From Lentzea guizhouensis (lineage in GTDB: Bacteria; Actinomycetota; Actinomycetes; Mycobacteriales; Pseudonocardiaceae): 64,000 nt of DNA. How positions within the stretch are numbered: the first letter of the stretch is position 1; each line of letters opens with the position of its first letter. The notes below the pieces were generated by a model, which searched no databases, was not told the DNA's origin, and was given only the letters and a program-made list of their open reading frames with translations. Both the position numbers and the translations under genes were made by a program. Shown piece by piece: positions 45,766-54,509 of this stretch. The stretch spans positions 310,001-374,000 of the forward strand of contig NZ_CP016793.1 of NCBI RefSeq assembly GCF_001701025.1, written 5' to 3'.

Positions 45766-47772
45766 GTGACGTGGCAAGGGCTCGGTGTGCAGGATGCCGA
45801 GCCGTTGCGTCGCCCTCGTCAGAGCCACGTAGAGCTCGCTCGGCGTCATCCGGTGGGGCTCGACGACGATGACGGCGTCGAACTCCAGGCCCTTGGACAC
45901 CCTCGGCGGCATCCAGCCGTCGCCGATGACGGCGATCGTGCGGCCGGGCAGGGTGTCGACGTGCGCGGCCAGCTCGTCGCGGACTGCCGCCGATATATCG
46001 GTCACGCGGCGAGCCCACGGCTTGATGCCTGTCCTGCGCACGGACACCGGTGCGGCGGCGTCGGCGTCAACGAGCTTCAGCACCGGTGTGGCGACGGCCA
46101 TGATCTCGCCGGGTGTGCGGTAGTTGACCTCCAGCCTGCGGTAGGTGAAGCGGTCGAACACCGAACCCCAACTGCGCACACCGCCTGCGGCCTGGCGCTG
46201 GGCCAGGTCGCCGACGACGGTCATGGACCTGTTGGGACACCGGCGCAGCAGCACTCGCCAGTCCATCGCGGACAGTTCCTGTGCTTCGTCGACGACGACG
46301 TGGCCGTAGGTCCACGTGCGGTCCTCGGCAGCACGTTCGGCGAGCGGGCGGTTGTCGCGCACCTCCTGCCGGAACGCGAGCGTCTCGGCGTTGACGAAGT
46401 CCGTGACGATGTACTCGTCGTCGTCCGCGCGTTCGTCGATCGAGAGCACGTCCATGACGCCGCGGGCGTAGGCGAGCCTTTCCTCCTCTTCTCGCTGCGC
46501 CGCGCGTTCGGCCGAGCCGTCGGAGCCGAGCAGGTCGGCGAGCTCGTCGAGCAGCGGGATGTCGGACACCGTCCAGGCTGCGGCGTCCTCGCGGTACAGC
46601 TCGGGTGCTCCGATGCGGAAGCAACGGCCCGCGTACAGATCGGCGAGCAGCCGTTCGGGGGTGAGCTGGGGCCACAGCTTGTCGACGGCGTCGCGCAATG
46701 CCGTGCTGTGGCGCAGCTCGTGCCGCACGTCTTCCTCGATCTCCGGCCAGTCGACGCCGATCAGCTTCATCGCCGGTGCGACGAGCTCCTCGGCGAGCGC
46801 GAGGAAGAAGTACTTGCGGGCCGCGTTGTGCGGCAGTTCGTAGTACCGCGTCTTCTCACGCGCGACTGCGGTGACGTGGTCGTCGAGCGGGACGACGACG
46901 TCCTCGAGCTCGATGTCGATGGGTTCGCCGGGGAGCTCCTGCCGGTCGGCGACGGCGACGGCCAGCAGGTCCAAGACCGATACATCGCCTTTCAGCCGTT
47001 GCAGCGGTGGGGTGTCCTCGACGTCGGTGACCACGCCGGGGTAGAGCTCGCCCGGCGTTGCGAAGACGACGTCGGTCTCGCCCAGCGACGGCAGCACGTC
47101 GCTCACGTACTGCAGGAAGCCGGTGTTCGGGCCGACGATCAGCACGCCGTGGCGGGACAGGCGCTCGCGGCGCGTGTACAGCAGGTACGCGACGCGGTGC
47201 AGAGCCACCGCGGTCTTGCCGGTGCCGGGGCCGCCCTCGATCACCAGCACGCCGGGACCGGAGTAGCGGATGATCTCGTCCTGTTCGGCCTGGATGGTCG
47301 AGACGATGTCGCGCATCGTCGTGGTCCGCGGCGCGTTGAGGGCGTCGAGCAGTGCGGTCGTGTCGGTCAGCAGCTCGTCGTCGTGGAAGTCGCGCAGTTC
47401 CCGGTCGCGGACGCGGAAGTGGCGGCGCAGCACCAGGCCCTCCGGGTTGGCAGCGGTCGCGGTGTAGAACGGCCGTGCCGCCGGCGCGCGCCAGTCGAGC
47501 AGCAGTGGTTCGAACTCGTCGTCGAACAAGCCGACTCGTCCGATGTAGGTGCGTTCGCCGTTCTCCGAGTCGATCCGGCCGAAGCACAGTCCTTCCTCCG
47601 CCGCGCGGTACTTGCCGATCTGCCTCGTGAGCACTTCGACGGCGGCTTCGCGGTCCATCCTCTGGGTGAGGGTGTCCCGCAGCGCTGCCGCAAGGTCAGC
47701 GGTTGCTTTGTTCCGTTCTTGGTCGAGCTTTTCATACAGAGAGGTGATCCGCGCCTGTTCGCTCACCAACAC
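45748..47772 (-). CDS. HelD-type UvrD/Rep-like ATPase
   Basis: The protein is about 674 residues. An N-terminal coiled-coil arm (ARITSLYEKLDQERNKATAD) is followed by Walker A IEGGPGTGKTAVALH, Walker B YGHVVVDEAQELSAMDW, GDLAQRQAAGG, VNYRTPGEIM and the C-terminal YVALTRATQRLGIL. HelD proteins displace RNA polymerase from stalled complexes and in actinobacteria can confer rifamycin tolerance. GTG 47772 or GTG 47766 is the probable start (AGGGGGCAAG upstream). I found no match to the rifampicin-associated element upstream. Confidence 0.85.
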   Translation of the reverse strand: MLVSEQARITSLYEKLDQERNKATADLAAALRDTLTQRMDREAAVEVLTRQIGKYRAAEEGLCFGRIDSENGERTYIGRVGLFDDEFEPLLLDWRAPAARPFYTATAANPEGLVLRRHFRVRDRELRDFHDDELLTDTTALLDALNAPRTTTMRDIVSTIQAEQDEIIRYSGPGVLVIEGGPGTGKTAVALHRVAYLLYTRRERLSRHGVLIVGPNTGFLQYVSDVLPSLGETDVVFATPGELYPGVVTDVEDTPPLQRLKGDVSVLDLLAVAVADRQELPGEPIDIELEDVVVPLDDHVTAVAREKTRYYELPHNAARKYFFLALAEELVAPAMKLIGVDWPEIEEDVRHELRHSTALRDAVDKLWPQLTPERLLADLYAGRCFRIGAPELYREDAAAWTVSDIPLLDELADLLGSDGSAERAAQREEEERLAYARGVMDVLSIDERADDDEYIVTDFVNAETLAFRQEVRDNRPLAERAAEDRTWTYGHVVVDEAQELSAMDWRVLLRRCPNRSMTVVGDLAQRQAAGGVRSWGSVFDRFTYRRLEVNYRTPGEIMAVATPVLKLVDADAAAPVSVRRTGIKPWARRVTDISAAVRDELAAHVDTLPGRTIAVIGDGWMPPRVSKGLEFDAVIVVEPHRMTPSELYVALTRATQRLGILHTEPLPRHLRGLL
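45990..46001. repeat. Dispersed 12-mer, one mismatch (CCGATATATCGG)
   Basis: This symmetrical variant lies inside the HelD-type gene. There it encodes Asp-Ile-Ser with the rare ATA codon. Confidence 0.65.
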
Positions 47773-47968
47773 CTTGCCCCCTGTGATACAATAATCCTGT
47801 CTTCCCGGATAATTCATTCCGGAAATCCAAAGCCATTCTTTCTAGCACAGTTCTGGCGCGCGCGACACCCATTGCGGAAACCTCCGATTGCTGCTCGGCT
47901 CTGGTTGAGCTCGGCGCCGGAACCGAAGAGCTCGTAGCGCAGGAGGCCGGAGTGGACGTGGTCGGGGA

Positions 47969-49261
47969 ATGAAGCTGGTCATCCTGGGCGGCGGCGGGTT
48001 CCGCGTGCCGCTGGTATATCGGGCGTTGCTGGCAGACCGGTCGCCCGGTCGCGTCACCGAGGTCGTGCTGCACGACCTCGACGCCTCCCGGCTCGCGGCG
48101 ATCGGTGGCGTTCTCGCCGAGCTCGCCGCTGATATATCGGATGCGCCCTCGGTGACGACCTCGACGGACCTCGACGAGGCGTTGCGTGGCGCTGACTTCG
48201 TGTTCTCGGCGATCCGGGTCGGTGGGCTCGCCGGGCGAGCAGCAGACGAGCGCGTCGCCGCAGGGTGCGGGGTGCTCGGGCAGGAGACCGTCGGTGCCGG
48301 CGGCGTCGCGTACGGGCTGCGTACGGTGCCTGTCGCGATAGACATCGCGCGCCGTATATCAGTGCACGCGCCGGATGCGTGGGTCATCAACTTCACCAAT
48401 CCGGCCGGGATGGTCACCGAGGCGATGTCGGCGCATCTCGGCAACCGGGTCATCGGCATCTGCGACTCCCCTGTCGGCCTTGGGCGCCGGGTCGCGCGTG
48501 CGGTGGGCGTTGAACTCGAAGACGCGTGGCTCGACTACGCCGGGCTCAACCACCTCGGCTGGTTGCGGGGCATTCACGTGCAGGGGCGCGATTTGCTGCC
48601 GGATTTGCTCTCGGATGCAGGACGGCTGGAATCGTTCGAGGAAGGCAAGCTGTTCGGGGCGGAGTGGCTGCGGACGCTGGGCGCGATTCCGAACGAGTAC
48701 TTGCACTATTACTACTTCAACCGTGAGGCGGTCGAGGCAGGCGCGTCGCGCGGGGCGTTTCTGCTGGAGCAGCAAAAGCAGTTTTATGCAGCGCCGTCGT
48801 ATGAGAGTTGGGACCGGACTCGGCTGGAACGCGAGCAGACCTACATGGCGGAAACGCGTGACGAGGAGCGGGACAACGACGATCTCGACGGCGGTGGTTA
48901 TGAGCAGATCGCGTTGGCGTTGATGCACGCGATCGCGTCGGACAAGCGGGCGACGTTGATCCTCAACGTGCCGAACAGGACGACGCTGTCATGCCTGGAC
49001 GCCGACGCCATCGTCGAGGTGCCGAGCCTTGTTGACGCCAACGGCGCGCGGCCTGTCGCGGTCAGCCAGGTGCCGGACGAAGGCGTCGGGCTCGTCACGG
49101 CGCTCAAGGTTGTCGAGCGGGCGACGATCCGGGCTGCGATCAGTGGCGAGCGCGCGCATGCGGTGAAGGCGTTGGCGCTGCATCCGCTGGTCGCCTCGGT
49201 GAACGTGGCCCGCAAGATCGTTGACGCTCATCCGTTCCTCGCCGAGGTGTTCCGTTCGTGA
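47969..49261 (+). CDS. GH4-family 6-phospho-beta-glucosidase-like hydrolase
   Basis: This 430-residue NAD- and Mn-dependent family 4 glycosidase has the N-terminal NAD motif LVILGGGGFRVPLV, substrate/metal motifs NFTNPAG, ICDSPVG (Cys ligand) and YAGLNHLGW (His ligand), and GYEQIALALMHA. Members hydrolyse 6-phospho-beta-glucosides; no PTS is nearby, so the substrate is uncertain. Three TATATC sites lie in its first 400 bp, unlike neighbouring genes in codon choice. Confidence 0.88.
   Translation: MKLVILGGGGFRVPLVYRALLADRSPGRVTEVVLHDLDASRLAAIGGVLAELAADISDAPSVTTSTDLDEALRGADFVFSAIRVGGLAGRAADERVAAGCGVLGQETVGAGGVAYGLRTVPVAIDIARRISVHAPDAWVINFTNPAGMVTEAMSAHLGNRVIGICDSPVGLGRRVARAVGVELEDAWLDYAGLNHLGWLRGIHVQGRDLLPDLLSDAGRLESFEEGKLFGAEWLRTLGAIPNEYLHYYYFNREAVEAGASRGAFLLEQQKQFYAAPSYESWDRTRLEREQTYMAETRDEERDNDDLDGGGYEQIALALMHAIASDKRATLILNVPNRTTLSCLDADAIVEVPSLVDANGARPVAVSQVPDEGVGLVTALKVVERATIRAAISGERAHAVKALALHPLVASVNVARKIVDAHPFLAEVFRS
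48011..48022 (+). repeat. Dispersed 12-mer, one mismatch (CTGGTATATCGG)
   Basis: This variant lies in the GH4 gene and encodes Leu-Val-Tyr-Arg. Confidence 0.6.
48129..48140 (+). repeat. Dispersed 12-mer CTGATATATCGG, exact copy 3
   Basis: This exact copy lies inside the GH4 coding region, read as Asp-Ile-Ser using the codons GAT ATA TCG. A shortened site CCGTATATCAG follows at 48352-48362. Confidence 0.75.
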
Positions 49262-49313
49262 CGACGGAACAAGTAGGTGATGCCGGGTCGTGTGCGCGCT
49301 AGCTTCTGAAAGC

Positions 49314-49799
49314 GTGGACACGGACCTCTTGCGGCAGCTGAACAACGATGTCTGGCATCCGTTCCGGCTTGCTTATCTGAAGCTGGACGCGGCGGCGTTC
49401 CTGGACCTCCACTCGCCGGAGCTGATCCGCGCGGGCGGGCCGGCGAAGCAGGCGTTCGGGTTCGACGAGTACTCCGACCAGATCGAGAAGTGGTTCGCCG
49501 AGCTCGCCGACCGCGGCAGCTCAGTCGACATCTCGTTCCGCTTCGTCGAACGGTTCGCCTCCGCGGAGCTCGCGAGCGAGCGCGGCATCTTCAAGATCGC
49601 GTCGATGCGGGCCAGCGGTGACGAGCGGGTGTTCTACGGGCGCTTCCACACGTATGCGCGGCGGTCGGGTGAGCGGTGGCGCATCTGTGTCGACTACGAC
49701 ACCGACGAGCGGGCGGCGACGTTGGAGGAGGAGTTCCTCGCGGCGGTCGACGTGGACGATGTCGAAGCCTTCGGGACGCTGGGCGCGGCCACTGCTTGA
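49314..49799 (+). CDS. SnoaL/NTF2-like domain protein
   Basis: The 161-residue protein from GTG 49314 (an earlier GTG at 49290 adds eight residues) resembles DUF4440/SnoaL-like cone-fold proteins in length and in the pattern WHPFRLAYLKLDAAAFLDLH...VFYGRFHTYARRSGERWRI. The specific role is unknown. It follows the GH4 gene by 52 bp. Confidence 0.65.
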   Translation: MDTDLLRQLNNDVWHPFRLAYLKLDAAAFLDLHSPELIRAGGPAKQAFGFDEYSDQIEKWFAELADRGSSVDISFRFVERFASAELASERGIFKIASMRASGDERVFYGRFHTYARRSGERWRICVDYDTDERAATLEEEFLAAVDVDDVEAFGTLGAATA

Positions 49800-49904
49800 T
49801 GGCGGGCGGATGAGCCGGCGATGGTGGAGAAGTTGCCGTGTTCACGCCCTGACCACCCCCACCTGGCCACATGCGGTTGGCGTCTTAACTACGCTCGTCG
49901 ACAA

Positions 49905-50390
49905 ATGGACACCACCACTTCTCGCCGCGTGCCGCTCGTGATGGGCATCGCCGTGCTCGTGCTGCTGCTGGACCAGGCCACGAAGTTCTGGGCCGAGAGC
50001 GCGCTGACCGGTCGCGCGCCCATCCCAGTGCTCGGGGAGTTCCTGCAGTTCAGGCTCCTCTACAACCCCGGTGCCGCGTTCTCGATCGGTGCGGGGTCGA
50101 CGTGGGTCTTCACCATCGTCGCCGCCGTCGCCGTCGTGTTCCTGACGCGGTACGGCCTGCAGCCGCAGACGAGGCTGCGGGCGATCGCGCTCGCGTTGAT
50201 GCTGGGCGGCGCGGTGACGCACCTGCTCGACCGGCTGTTCCGGCCGCCGGGTTTCGCGCGCGGGCACGTCGTCGACTTCATCGACTACAACGGCTGGTTC
50301 GTCGGCAACGTCGCGGACATCGCGCTGGTGTGCGGGGCGATCCTGCTCGTGCTGCTCAGCTTCCAGCCGGAGAAGCAGACTGCCGAGTGA
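49905..50390 (+). CDS. lspA: Lipoprotein signal peptidase (signal peptidase II)
   Basis: The 161-residue membrane aspartyl protease has four hydrophobic segments: LVMGIAVLVLLLDQATKFWA, the YNPGAAFSI motif, GGAVTHLLDRL with the first catalytic Asp, and VVDFIDY...GNVADIALV with the second. It removes signal peptides from diacylglyceryl-prolipoproteins. The usual GN in GGAxGNxxDR is replaced by TH. ATG 49905 is preferred to 49821 because the family begins shortly before the first helix. Its 3' end overlaps the convergent endonuclease V gene by 35 bp. Confidence 0.88.
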   Translation: MDTTTSRRVPLVMGIAVLVLLLDQATKFWAESALTGRAPIPVLGEFLQFRLLYNPGAAFSIGAGSTWVFTIVAAVAVVFLTRYGLQPQTRLRAIALALMLGGAVTHLLDRLFRPPGFARGHVVDFIDYNGWFVGNVADIALVCGAILLVLLSFQPEKQTAE

Positions 50391-51039
50391 GCGTGTCGGC
50401 TCGGCGGGTCGTCTCGGGCAGCCGGTAGCGCGGGGCCAGGCGCAGCACCTCCGTGCACGCGCGGTCCAGGTCGATCTTGTGGCCGACCGACACGAACACC
50501 GGCTTGACGCCGTCCTGGGTTCGCAAGGCGCGGCCGACGACCTCGTCGCCATCGGCACCGTCCATGACGACGTCGCTCGTCGAGCCGCGTTTGGTGCCTG
50601 GTGGGTCGAACCTGCCCATCGGGTTCTTGGCGACGCCGATGCTCGGGATGCCCGTGTGCACGCCGAGGTGGCAGGCGAGGCCGAACCGGCGCGGGTGCGC
50701 GATGCCTTGACCGTCCGCGACCAGGAGGTCCGGTGTGACGGTCGCCCGGTCGAGGGCTTGCAGCAGGACCGGCATCTCCCGGAACGCGAAGAGCCCGGCG
50801 ATGTACGGGAAGTCCGTGGTGCCCTCGACGACCACCTCGTCGAGCACTGCCAGCGTCTTTGCATCGAACACCACGCAGACGCCGACAACCGAGTCGTTGC
50901 AAAGGCCGGTGTCGCGGTAGCCGACGTCGAGGCCGGCGACGGTGTCGATGTGCAGGTCAGGGGCGCTGGTGGTGATCACCTGGGTGCGCAGGCGCTCTTG
51001 CAACGCGATGGCGTCGTCAACCGTTCTGGGCCACTCCAC
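50356..51039 (-). CDS. nfi: Endonuclease V
   Basis: This 227-residue deoxyinosine-specific endonuclease cuts the second bond 3' of deaminated bases. Visible are AGLDVGYRD (catalytic Asp), TDFPYIAGLFAFRE with the wedge PYIP-like segment, VADGQGIAHPRRFGLACHLG (Asp/His), and GVAKNPMG. GTG 51039 fits the usual N terminus. It overlaps the upstream DUF3500 gene by 23 bp, suggesting coupling. Confidence 0.88.
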   Translation of the reverse strand: MEWPRTVDDAIALQERLRTQVITTSAPDLHIDTVAGLDVGYRDTGLCNDSVVGVCVVFDAKTLAVLDEVVVEGTTDFPYIAGLFAFREMPVLLQALDRATVTPDLLVADGQGIAHPRRFGLACHLGVHTGIPSIGVAKNPMGRFDPPGTKRGSTSDVVMDGADGDEVVGRALRTQDGVKPVFVSVGHKIDLDRACTEVLRLAPRYRLPETTRRADTLTRQSASPAGS

Positions 51040-51985
51040 GAGCGACAGTGTGCCGTGACGTGTCGTAGTGAGCGGCGAGGAGGTCGGCGCCGAAGTCACC
51101 TGAATGACGTCGCCACACGGTGTGGACATGGTTGGCCTCGTTGGCCGTGTTGTCGTACTCGATGAGCAGCTCGGGGCCCTGGACGCGGTAGTAATGGCCT
51201 TCGCCGCGGCGCAGTGAGCCCTCCCAGGAGAAGTGCAGCCGGTCGGGGTCGAGGGCGGCGAACTCGTCGTCGGCGAGCTCGAACGCGAGCCGGTCGAGGT
51301 AGAGGCGGACGATGTCGACGAGCAGCTCGCCCGCCGGTTTGCCGAGCTGGGCAGGAGTCACGCCGACCGGGTCGGAAGGGGCGATGCGCGGGGCGTTGCC
51401 GGTGCGGATGTCGTGCGGCGCGGTGTCCGACACGACGGCGAGGCGGCGCGCGGTCGGGCCCATGCGGTCGAGCAGTTCGCGGACCAGCTCCTCTTCGAGG
51501 CGCAGCGGCTGGCTGACGACGCGGCCGCGGTAGGTGACGCGGGACGGGTTCGCGCCGAGGAAGAACGGCGTTGCCGAGACGCGGCCGTCGGCGACGACGA
51601 CGTTCACGGACAGGTGGTGCCCTTCGACCCGCCAGCCCCACGGCTCGTCGCCGCCGGGTGTGCCGAAGAGCACCGTCCAGTAGTCGCCGCTGTGCCGATC
51701 CCGGCTTCCGCCCTCGCGGTGGTCGAGCACGTCCTCCAGTGCCATCACGGCCGCGGCCTGCGCGTAGGCGTGGGGGCTGAGCACGGTGGCGAGCATGCCG
51801 TGCACGGCCTTGCGCTGATCACGCCGCAGCTCGCCCAGCACCAGGCCTGGGCGTTCGCCGGGCGTGTAGGCCCAGCGGTGCCTCAGATCGTCGTCCGTGA
51901 CCTCGCGGATTGCGTGTTCGCGCTGGTCACCGGCGAGCAAACTAATATATTGGCGCGTGGCGTCAGCGACGTCGTGCAGCATCAT
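51017..51985 (-). CDS. DUF3500-family protein
   Basis: The 322-residue protein matches the DUF3500 pattern: WGWRVEGHHLSVNVVV, FFLGANPSRV, and the C-terminal YDNTANEANHVHTVWR. The clustered His residues suggest metal binding. No signal peptide is seen. Function is unknown; it overlaps the endonuclease V gene. Confidence 0.82.
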   Translation of the reverse strand: MMLHDVADATRQYISLLAGDQREHAIREVTDDDLRHRWAYTPGERPGLVLGELRRDQRKAVHGMLATVLSPHAYAQAAAVMALEDVLDHREGGSRDRHSGDYWTVLFGTPGGDEPWGWRVEGHHLSVNVVVADGRVSATPFFLGANPSRVTYRGRVVSQPLRLEEELVRELLDRMGPTARRLAVVSDTAPHDIRTGNAPRIAPSDPVGVTPAQLGKPAGELLVDIVRLYLDRLAFELADDEFAALDPDRLHFSWEGSLRRGEGHYYRVQGPELLIEYDNTANEANHVHTVWRRHSGDFGADLLAAHYDTSRHTVARGVAQNG

Positions 51986-52039
51986 TCGAACTTATCGGCC
52001 CTGACGTGGACAAGCAGCAGGTAGCTCGGCGTGGTCACG

Positions 52040-52468
52040 TCATCGGCCGGCCGATGAGTCGATCTTCGGCGTGATCCGGCGGGTCAGCGGCAGCAGCGCG
52101 AGCGGGATCAGCACGACGGCGGCGAGCGTGACGACGTTGCCGATCTGGTCGACCACCGGCATGTGTCCGAGGTGGAACAGGTGGAACGTCATGTGCGGGA
52201 CGGCGAACACCAGGTAGGCGACCAGTGCCGCCTGGGTCAGCGAACGTTCGAGCTTCACGACCGCGAACACCAGCACCACGCACAGCGCGAGGTTGAGCGC
52301 ACCGAAGTCGCGGAGCAGGTGCTCGTTAAACGGCGGGTAGTACGCCACCCACGGGTTCGTCGGCAGCGGGAAGTTGTCGTAGAAGCTCTGCGGCGCCGTC
52401 AGGGGCCAGACGCCGAGGACGGCCTGTATGACGGCGAGGAATGCAAGGCCTGCGCGAAGAGTGCTCAT
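52040..52468 (-). CDS. Four-helix membrane protein of unknown function
   Basis: The 142-residue protein has four predicted membrane segments, including AGLAFLAVIQAVLGVWPLTA, LALCVVLVFAVV, LVAYLVFAVPHMTFHLFHLG and VVTLAAVVLIPLALLPL. The His-rich third helix (HMTFHLFHLGH) is notable. ATG 52468 places the first helix at the N terminus; the longer frame to 52543 would cover the promoter region of the divergent arsR gene. Confidence 0.72.
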   Translation of the reverse strand: MSTLRAGLAFLAVIQAVLGVWPLTAPQSFYDNFPLPTNPWVAYYPPFNEHLLRDFGALNLALCVVLVFAVVKLERSLTQAALVAYLVFAVPHMTFHLFHLGHMPVVDQIGNVVTLAAVVLIPLALLPLTRRITPKIDSSAGR

Positions 52469-52530
52469 GCCGGTACAGACGAGACACGGTCTCGACTTGT
52501 GACACGAACAGGTGCTAAGAACGTTACGTA

Positions 52531-52878
52531 ATGAAGTTGCCACATGATGACGACGCCGTCTGGCGCGCCCTGGCGAACCCGCTGCGGCGCGCGATCCTCG
52601 ACGTCCTGCGCAGCGGCCCGTGCACCACGGGTGAGCTGGTGGAGGCGCTGGAGGCGAGCCGGCACGTCGTCATGCAGCACCTCGGTGTGCTGCGCGAGGC
52701 CGATCTGGTCCTCGTGGAGCCGCGGGGCCGGAAGCGGGTCAACCATCTGAATCCCGTGCCCATCCAGCAGATTCACCAGCGGTGGGTCGCGCAGTACGAG
52801 GAGAACTGGGCAGCGGCGCTGGTCGGCCTGAAGCACGCGGTCGAGAGCGCTGGACAGGAGGATGAGGACGTTGGCTGA
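52531..52878 (+). CDS. ArsR-family winged-helix regulator
   Basis: The 115-residue regulator has AVWRALANPLRRAILDVLRS and the recognition helix TTGELVEALEASRHVVMQHL. It lacks the metal cysteines of ArsR/SmtB sensors. It is coupled to an SRPBCC protein by a 17-bp overlap, a common ArsR-AHSA1 pairing, and lies 62 bp from the divergent membrane-protein gene it may control. Confidence 0.88.
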   Translation: MKLPHDDDAVWRALANPLRRAILDVLRSGPCTTGELVEALEASRHVVMQHLGVLREADLVLVEPRGRKRVNHLNPVPIQQIHQRWVAQYEENWAAALVGLKHAVESAGQEDEDVG

Positions 52879-53419
52879 GCCTGAGACGAACGCCGGGACC
52901 GAGCTCCTGCACAGCATCGTGATCGCCGCGCCCATCGAGCAGGTGTGGGCGGAGATCACGAAGCTCGACGGCAAGCAGCGCGCCATGATGGACGCCGTGC
53001 TCGACTCCGCTCTTGAGCCGGGTGCGCCGTTGTACTACCGCTCGACGGACGGCAAGCGGGTGTTCGTGGTCGGCCGGGTGATCGAGGTCGACCCGCCGCG
53101 GCTGCTCTCCCACACGCAACGGCTCACCATGCGCGACGACCCGTGGACGGTCGTGTCGTGGGAGCTGGAGGAGGTCGCCGGGGGCACGCGCGTCACGTTG
53201 CGGAACTCCGGTTGGCCCGAGGGCGTCCAGCGACTGGACAAGGTCGACACGACCTGGAACGGCATCCTCGCCGCGCTCAAGCAGGTCGTCGAGTCCGGCG
53301 ACGTCGGTACCGGCCTGAAGCTCCAGTACGTGATGATGCGCGCCTTCATGTGGGCGATGCCGGCGGGCACCAAGTCCGAGAACGTCCCCGAGCCGCCCGG
53401 CATCGACCGGTCAGCCTGA
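52862..53419 (+). CDS. SRPBCC/AHSA1-like domain protein
   Basis: This 185-residue START-like fold protein has HSIVIAAPIEQVWAEITKL, WTVVSWELEEVAGGTRVTL, and a C-terminal helix segment NGILAALKQVVESG. The family binds hydrophobic ligands. ATG 52862 is preceded by AGGAGG inside arsR, so it is translationally coupled. The ligand is unknown and may be the signal linked to the ArsR partner. Confidence 0.85.
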   Translation: MRTLAEPETNAGTELLHSIVIAAPIEQVWAEITKLDGKQRAMMDAVLDSALEPGAPLYYRSTDGKRVFVVGRVIEVDPPRLLSHTQRLTMRDDPWTVVSWELEEVAGGTRVTLRNSGWPEGVQRLDKVDTTWNGILAALKQVVESGDVGTGLKLQYVMMRAFMWAMPAGTKSENVPEPPGIDRSA

Positions 53420-53467
53420 CCTGCAGCCGGCCACGCACCCGAGCTCGTCCAAGAACGTGAAAGCTGC

Positions 53468-53536
53468 TTTGGCAATGAGTCTTTTGACGTCGTCGTCCAA
53501 AGACTCATTGCTAAACAGCAGGTGAGGCGGGGTCGA
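53468..53536 (-). repeat. Dispersed hairpin repeat, copy C (perfect stem)
   Basis: GCAATGAGTCTTT (53472-53484) and AAAGACTCATTGC (53499-53511) form a perfect 13-bp stem with a 14-nt loop. The tail CAGCAGGTGAGGCGGGGT matches copy A. It lies between convergent genes and could terminate either. A CTGATATATCGG site follows immediately. Confidence 0.8.
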
Positions 53537-53537
53537 A

Positions 53538-53549
53538 CTGATATATCGG
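53538..53549 (+). repeat. Dispersed 12-mer CTGATATATCGG, exact copy 4
   Basis: This exact copy lies 10 bp from the stop of the metallo-hydrolase gene and directly beside hairpin copy C. Confidence 0.75.
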
Positions 53550-53558
53550 TCGACCGAG

Positions 53559-54488
53559 CTAGGCGTGGCAGGCGATGGGGCCGCCGTGCAGCTCCATCAT
53601 GTCCATCCAGACCCGCGGGAGCTCGAGGCGTTCGGACAGCGGCTTGCCGTCGAGCTCGTGGTAGGCGCGGTGGAGGTTGCCGACGAGGCGTTCGGACTCC
53701 TGCCACGACGAGAAGCGGGACGGGCCTGCCTCGCGGACGACCTCCATCGGGGTCTTGCCCGCGGCGTGCCCGGACGTCGCGAGCGAGGACAGGTAGGTCG
53801 TGTAGGCGACGAGGTCGTCGAGCACGCGGGTGATCTCGGCGCCGCGCAGCAGTGGGCCGTGGCCGGGGACGAGGACGTCGGCGTCGAAGGCGCGGAGGAA
53901 CTCGAGTGCGGAGAGGTAGCCGGTGATGCTGCCCTCGGCGAGGAACGGCTGGCCGCCCGCGAAGACGAGGTCGCCGGTGAAGAGCACGCGTTCGGCCGGC
54001 AGCCACACGACGGTGTCGCCGCGGGTGTGTGCGGGGCCGGGGTGGTGCAGCTCGACGGCGCGCGTGCCGAGGTGCAGGGTCAGGGACGTGGTGTAGGTGA
54101 GCGACGGCGGGCGCACTTCGAGGTGGCCGTAGTCCGGGCCGGTCAGCACCTGGGAGGCGATCAGGCCGGCTGCCACGACCTCTTCGCGGCAAGCGTCGTG
54201 GCCGATGATCGTCGTCGACGGGGGCAGGAGCCAGTTGCCGAACGTGTGGTCGCCGTGGTGGTGGGTGTTGACCACGTAGCTGGGTTCGGCGTCGGAGACC
54301 GTCGCCACCGAGGCGAGCAACGCGCGGTTGCGGGCCTCGGTGGACGTGGTGTCGACGAGCAGCAGCGTGCCGTCGGGGCCGGCGACGACGCCGGTGTTGT
54401 TGATCATCCAGGACCCGTCGGGCTGGATGTAGGCGTGGACCGCCGGTGCCACCTCGACCAGTTCGGGCTTGCCCAGAGTTGGTTTCAC
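53559..54488 (-). CDS. MBL-fold metallo-hydrolase
   Basis: The 309-residue metallo-beta-lactamase-fold enzyme has the zinc motif NTHHHGDHTFGN, further ligands HHPGPAHTRGDTVVW and GHGPLL, and VDTTSTEARNRALL before the motif. The length and C-terminal extension fit the SoxH/quinoprotein-relay-like hydrolases rather than true beta-lactamases. No signal peptide is seen; the substrate is unknown. Confidence 0.85.
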   Translation of the reverse strand: MKPTLGKPELVEVAPAVHAYIQPDGSWMINNTGVVAGPDGTLLLVDTTSTEARNRALLASVATVSDAEPSYVVNTHHHGDHTFGNWLLPPSTTIIGHDACREEVVAAGLIASQVLTGPDYGHLEVRPPSLTYTTSLTLHLGTRAVELHHPGPAHTRGDTVVWLPAERVLFTGDLVFAGGQPFLAEGSITGYLSALEFLRAFDADVLVPGHGPLLRGAEITRVLDDLVAYTTYLSSLATSGHAAGKTPMEVVREAGPSRFSSWQESERLVGNLHRAYHELDGKPLSERLELPRVWMDMMELHGGPIACHA

Positions 54489-54509
54489 CCGGCAGAGGGT
54501 AGTGACCGG

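Noticed and set aside
47773..47968. Rifampicin-associated element upstream of the HelD-type gene
   Set aside because: No match to the GGGGCTTGCGGCAAGGCCCC-like element as I recall it was found in this gap.
53559..54488. Beta-lactamase
   Set aside because: The MBL motif alone does not imply it; length, extension and lack of a signal peptide fit general metallo-hydrolases better.
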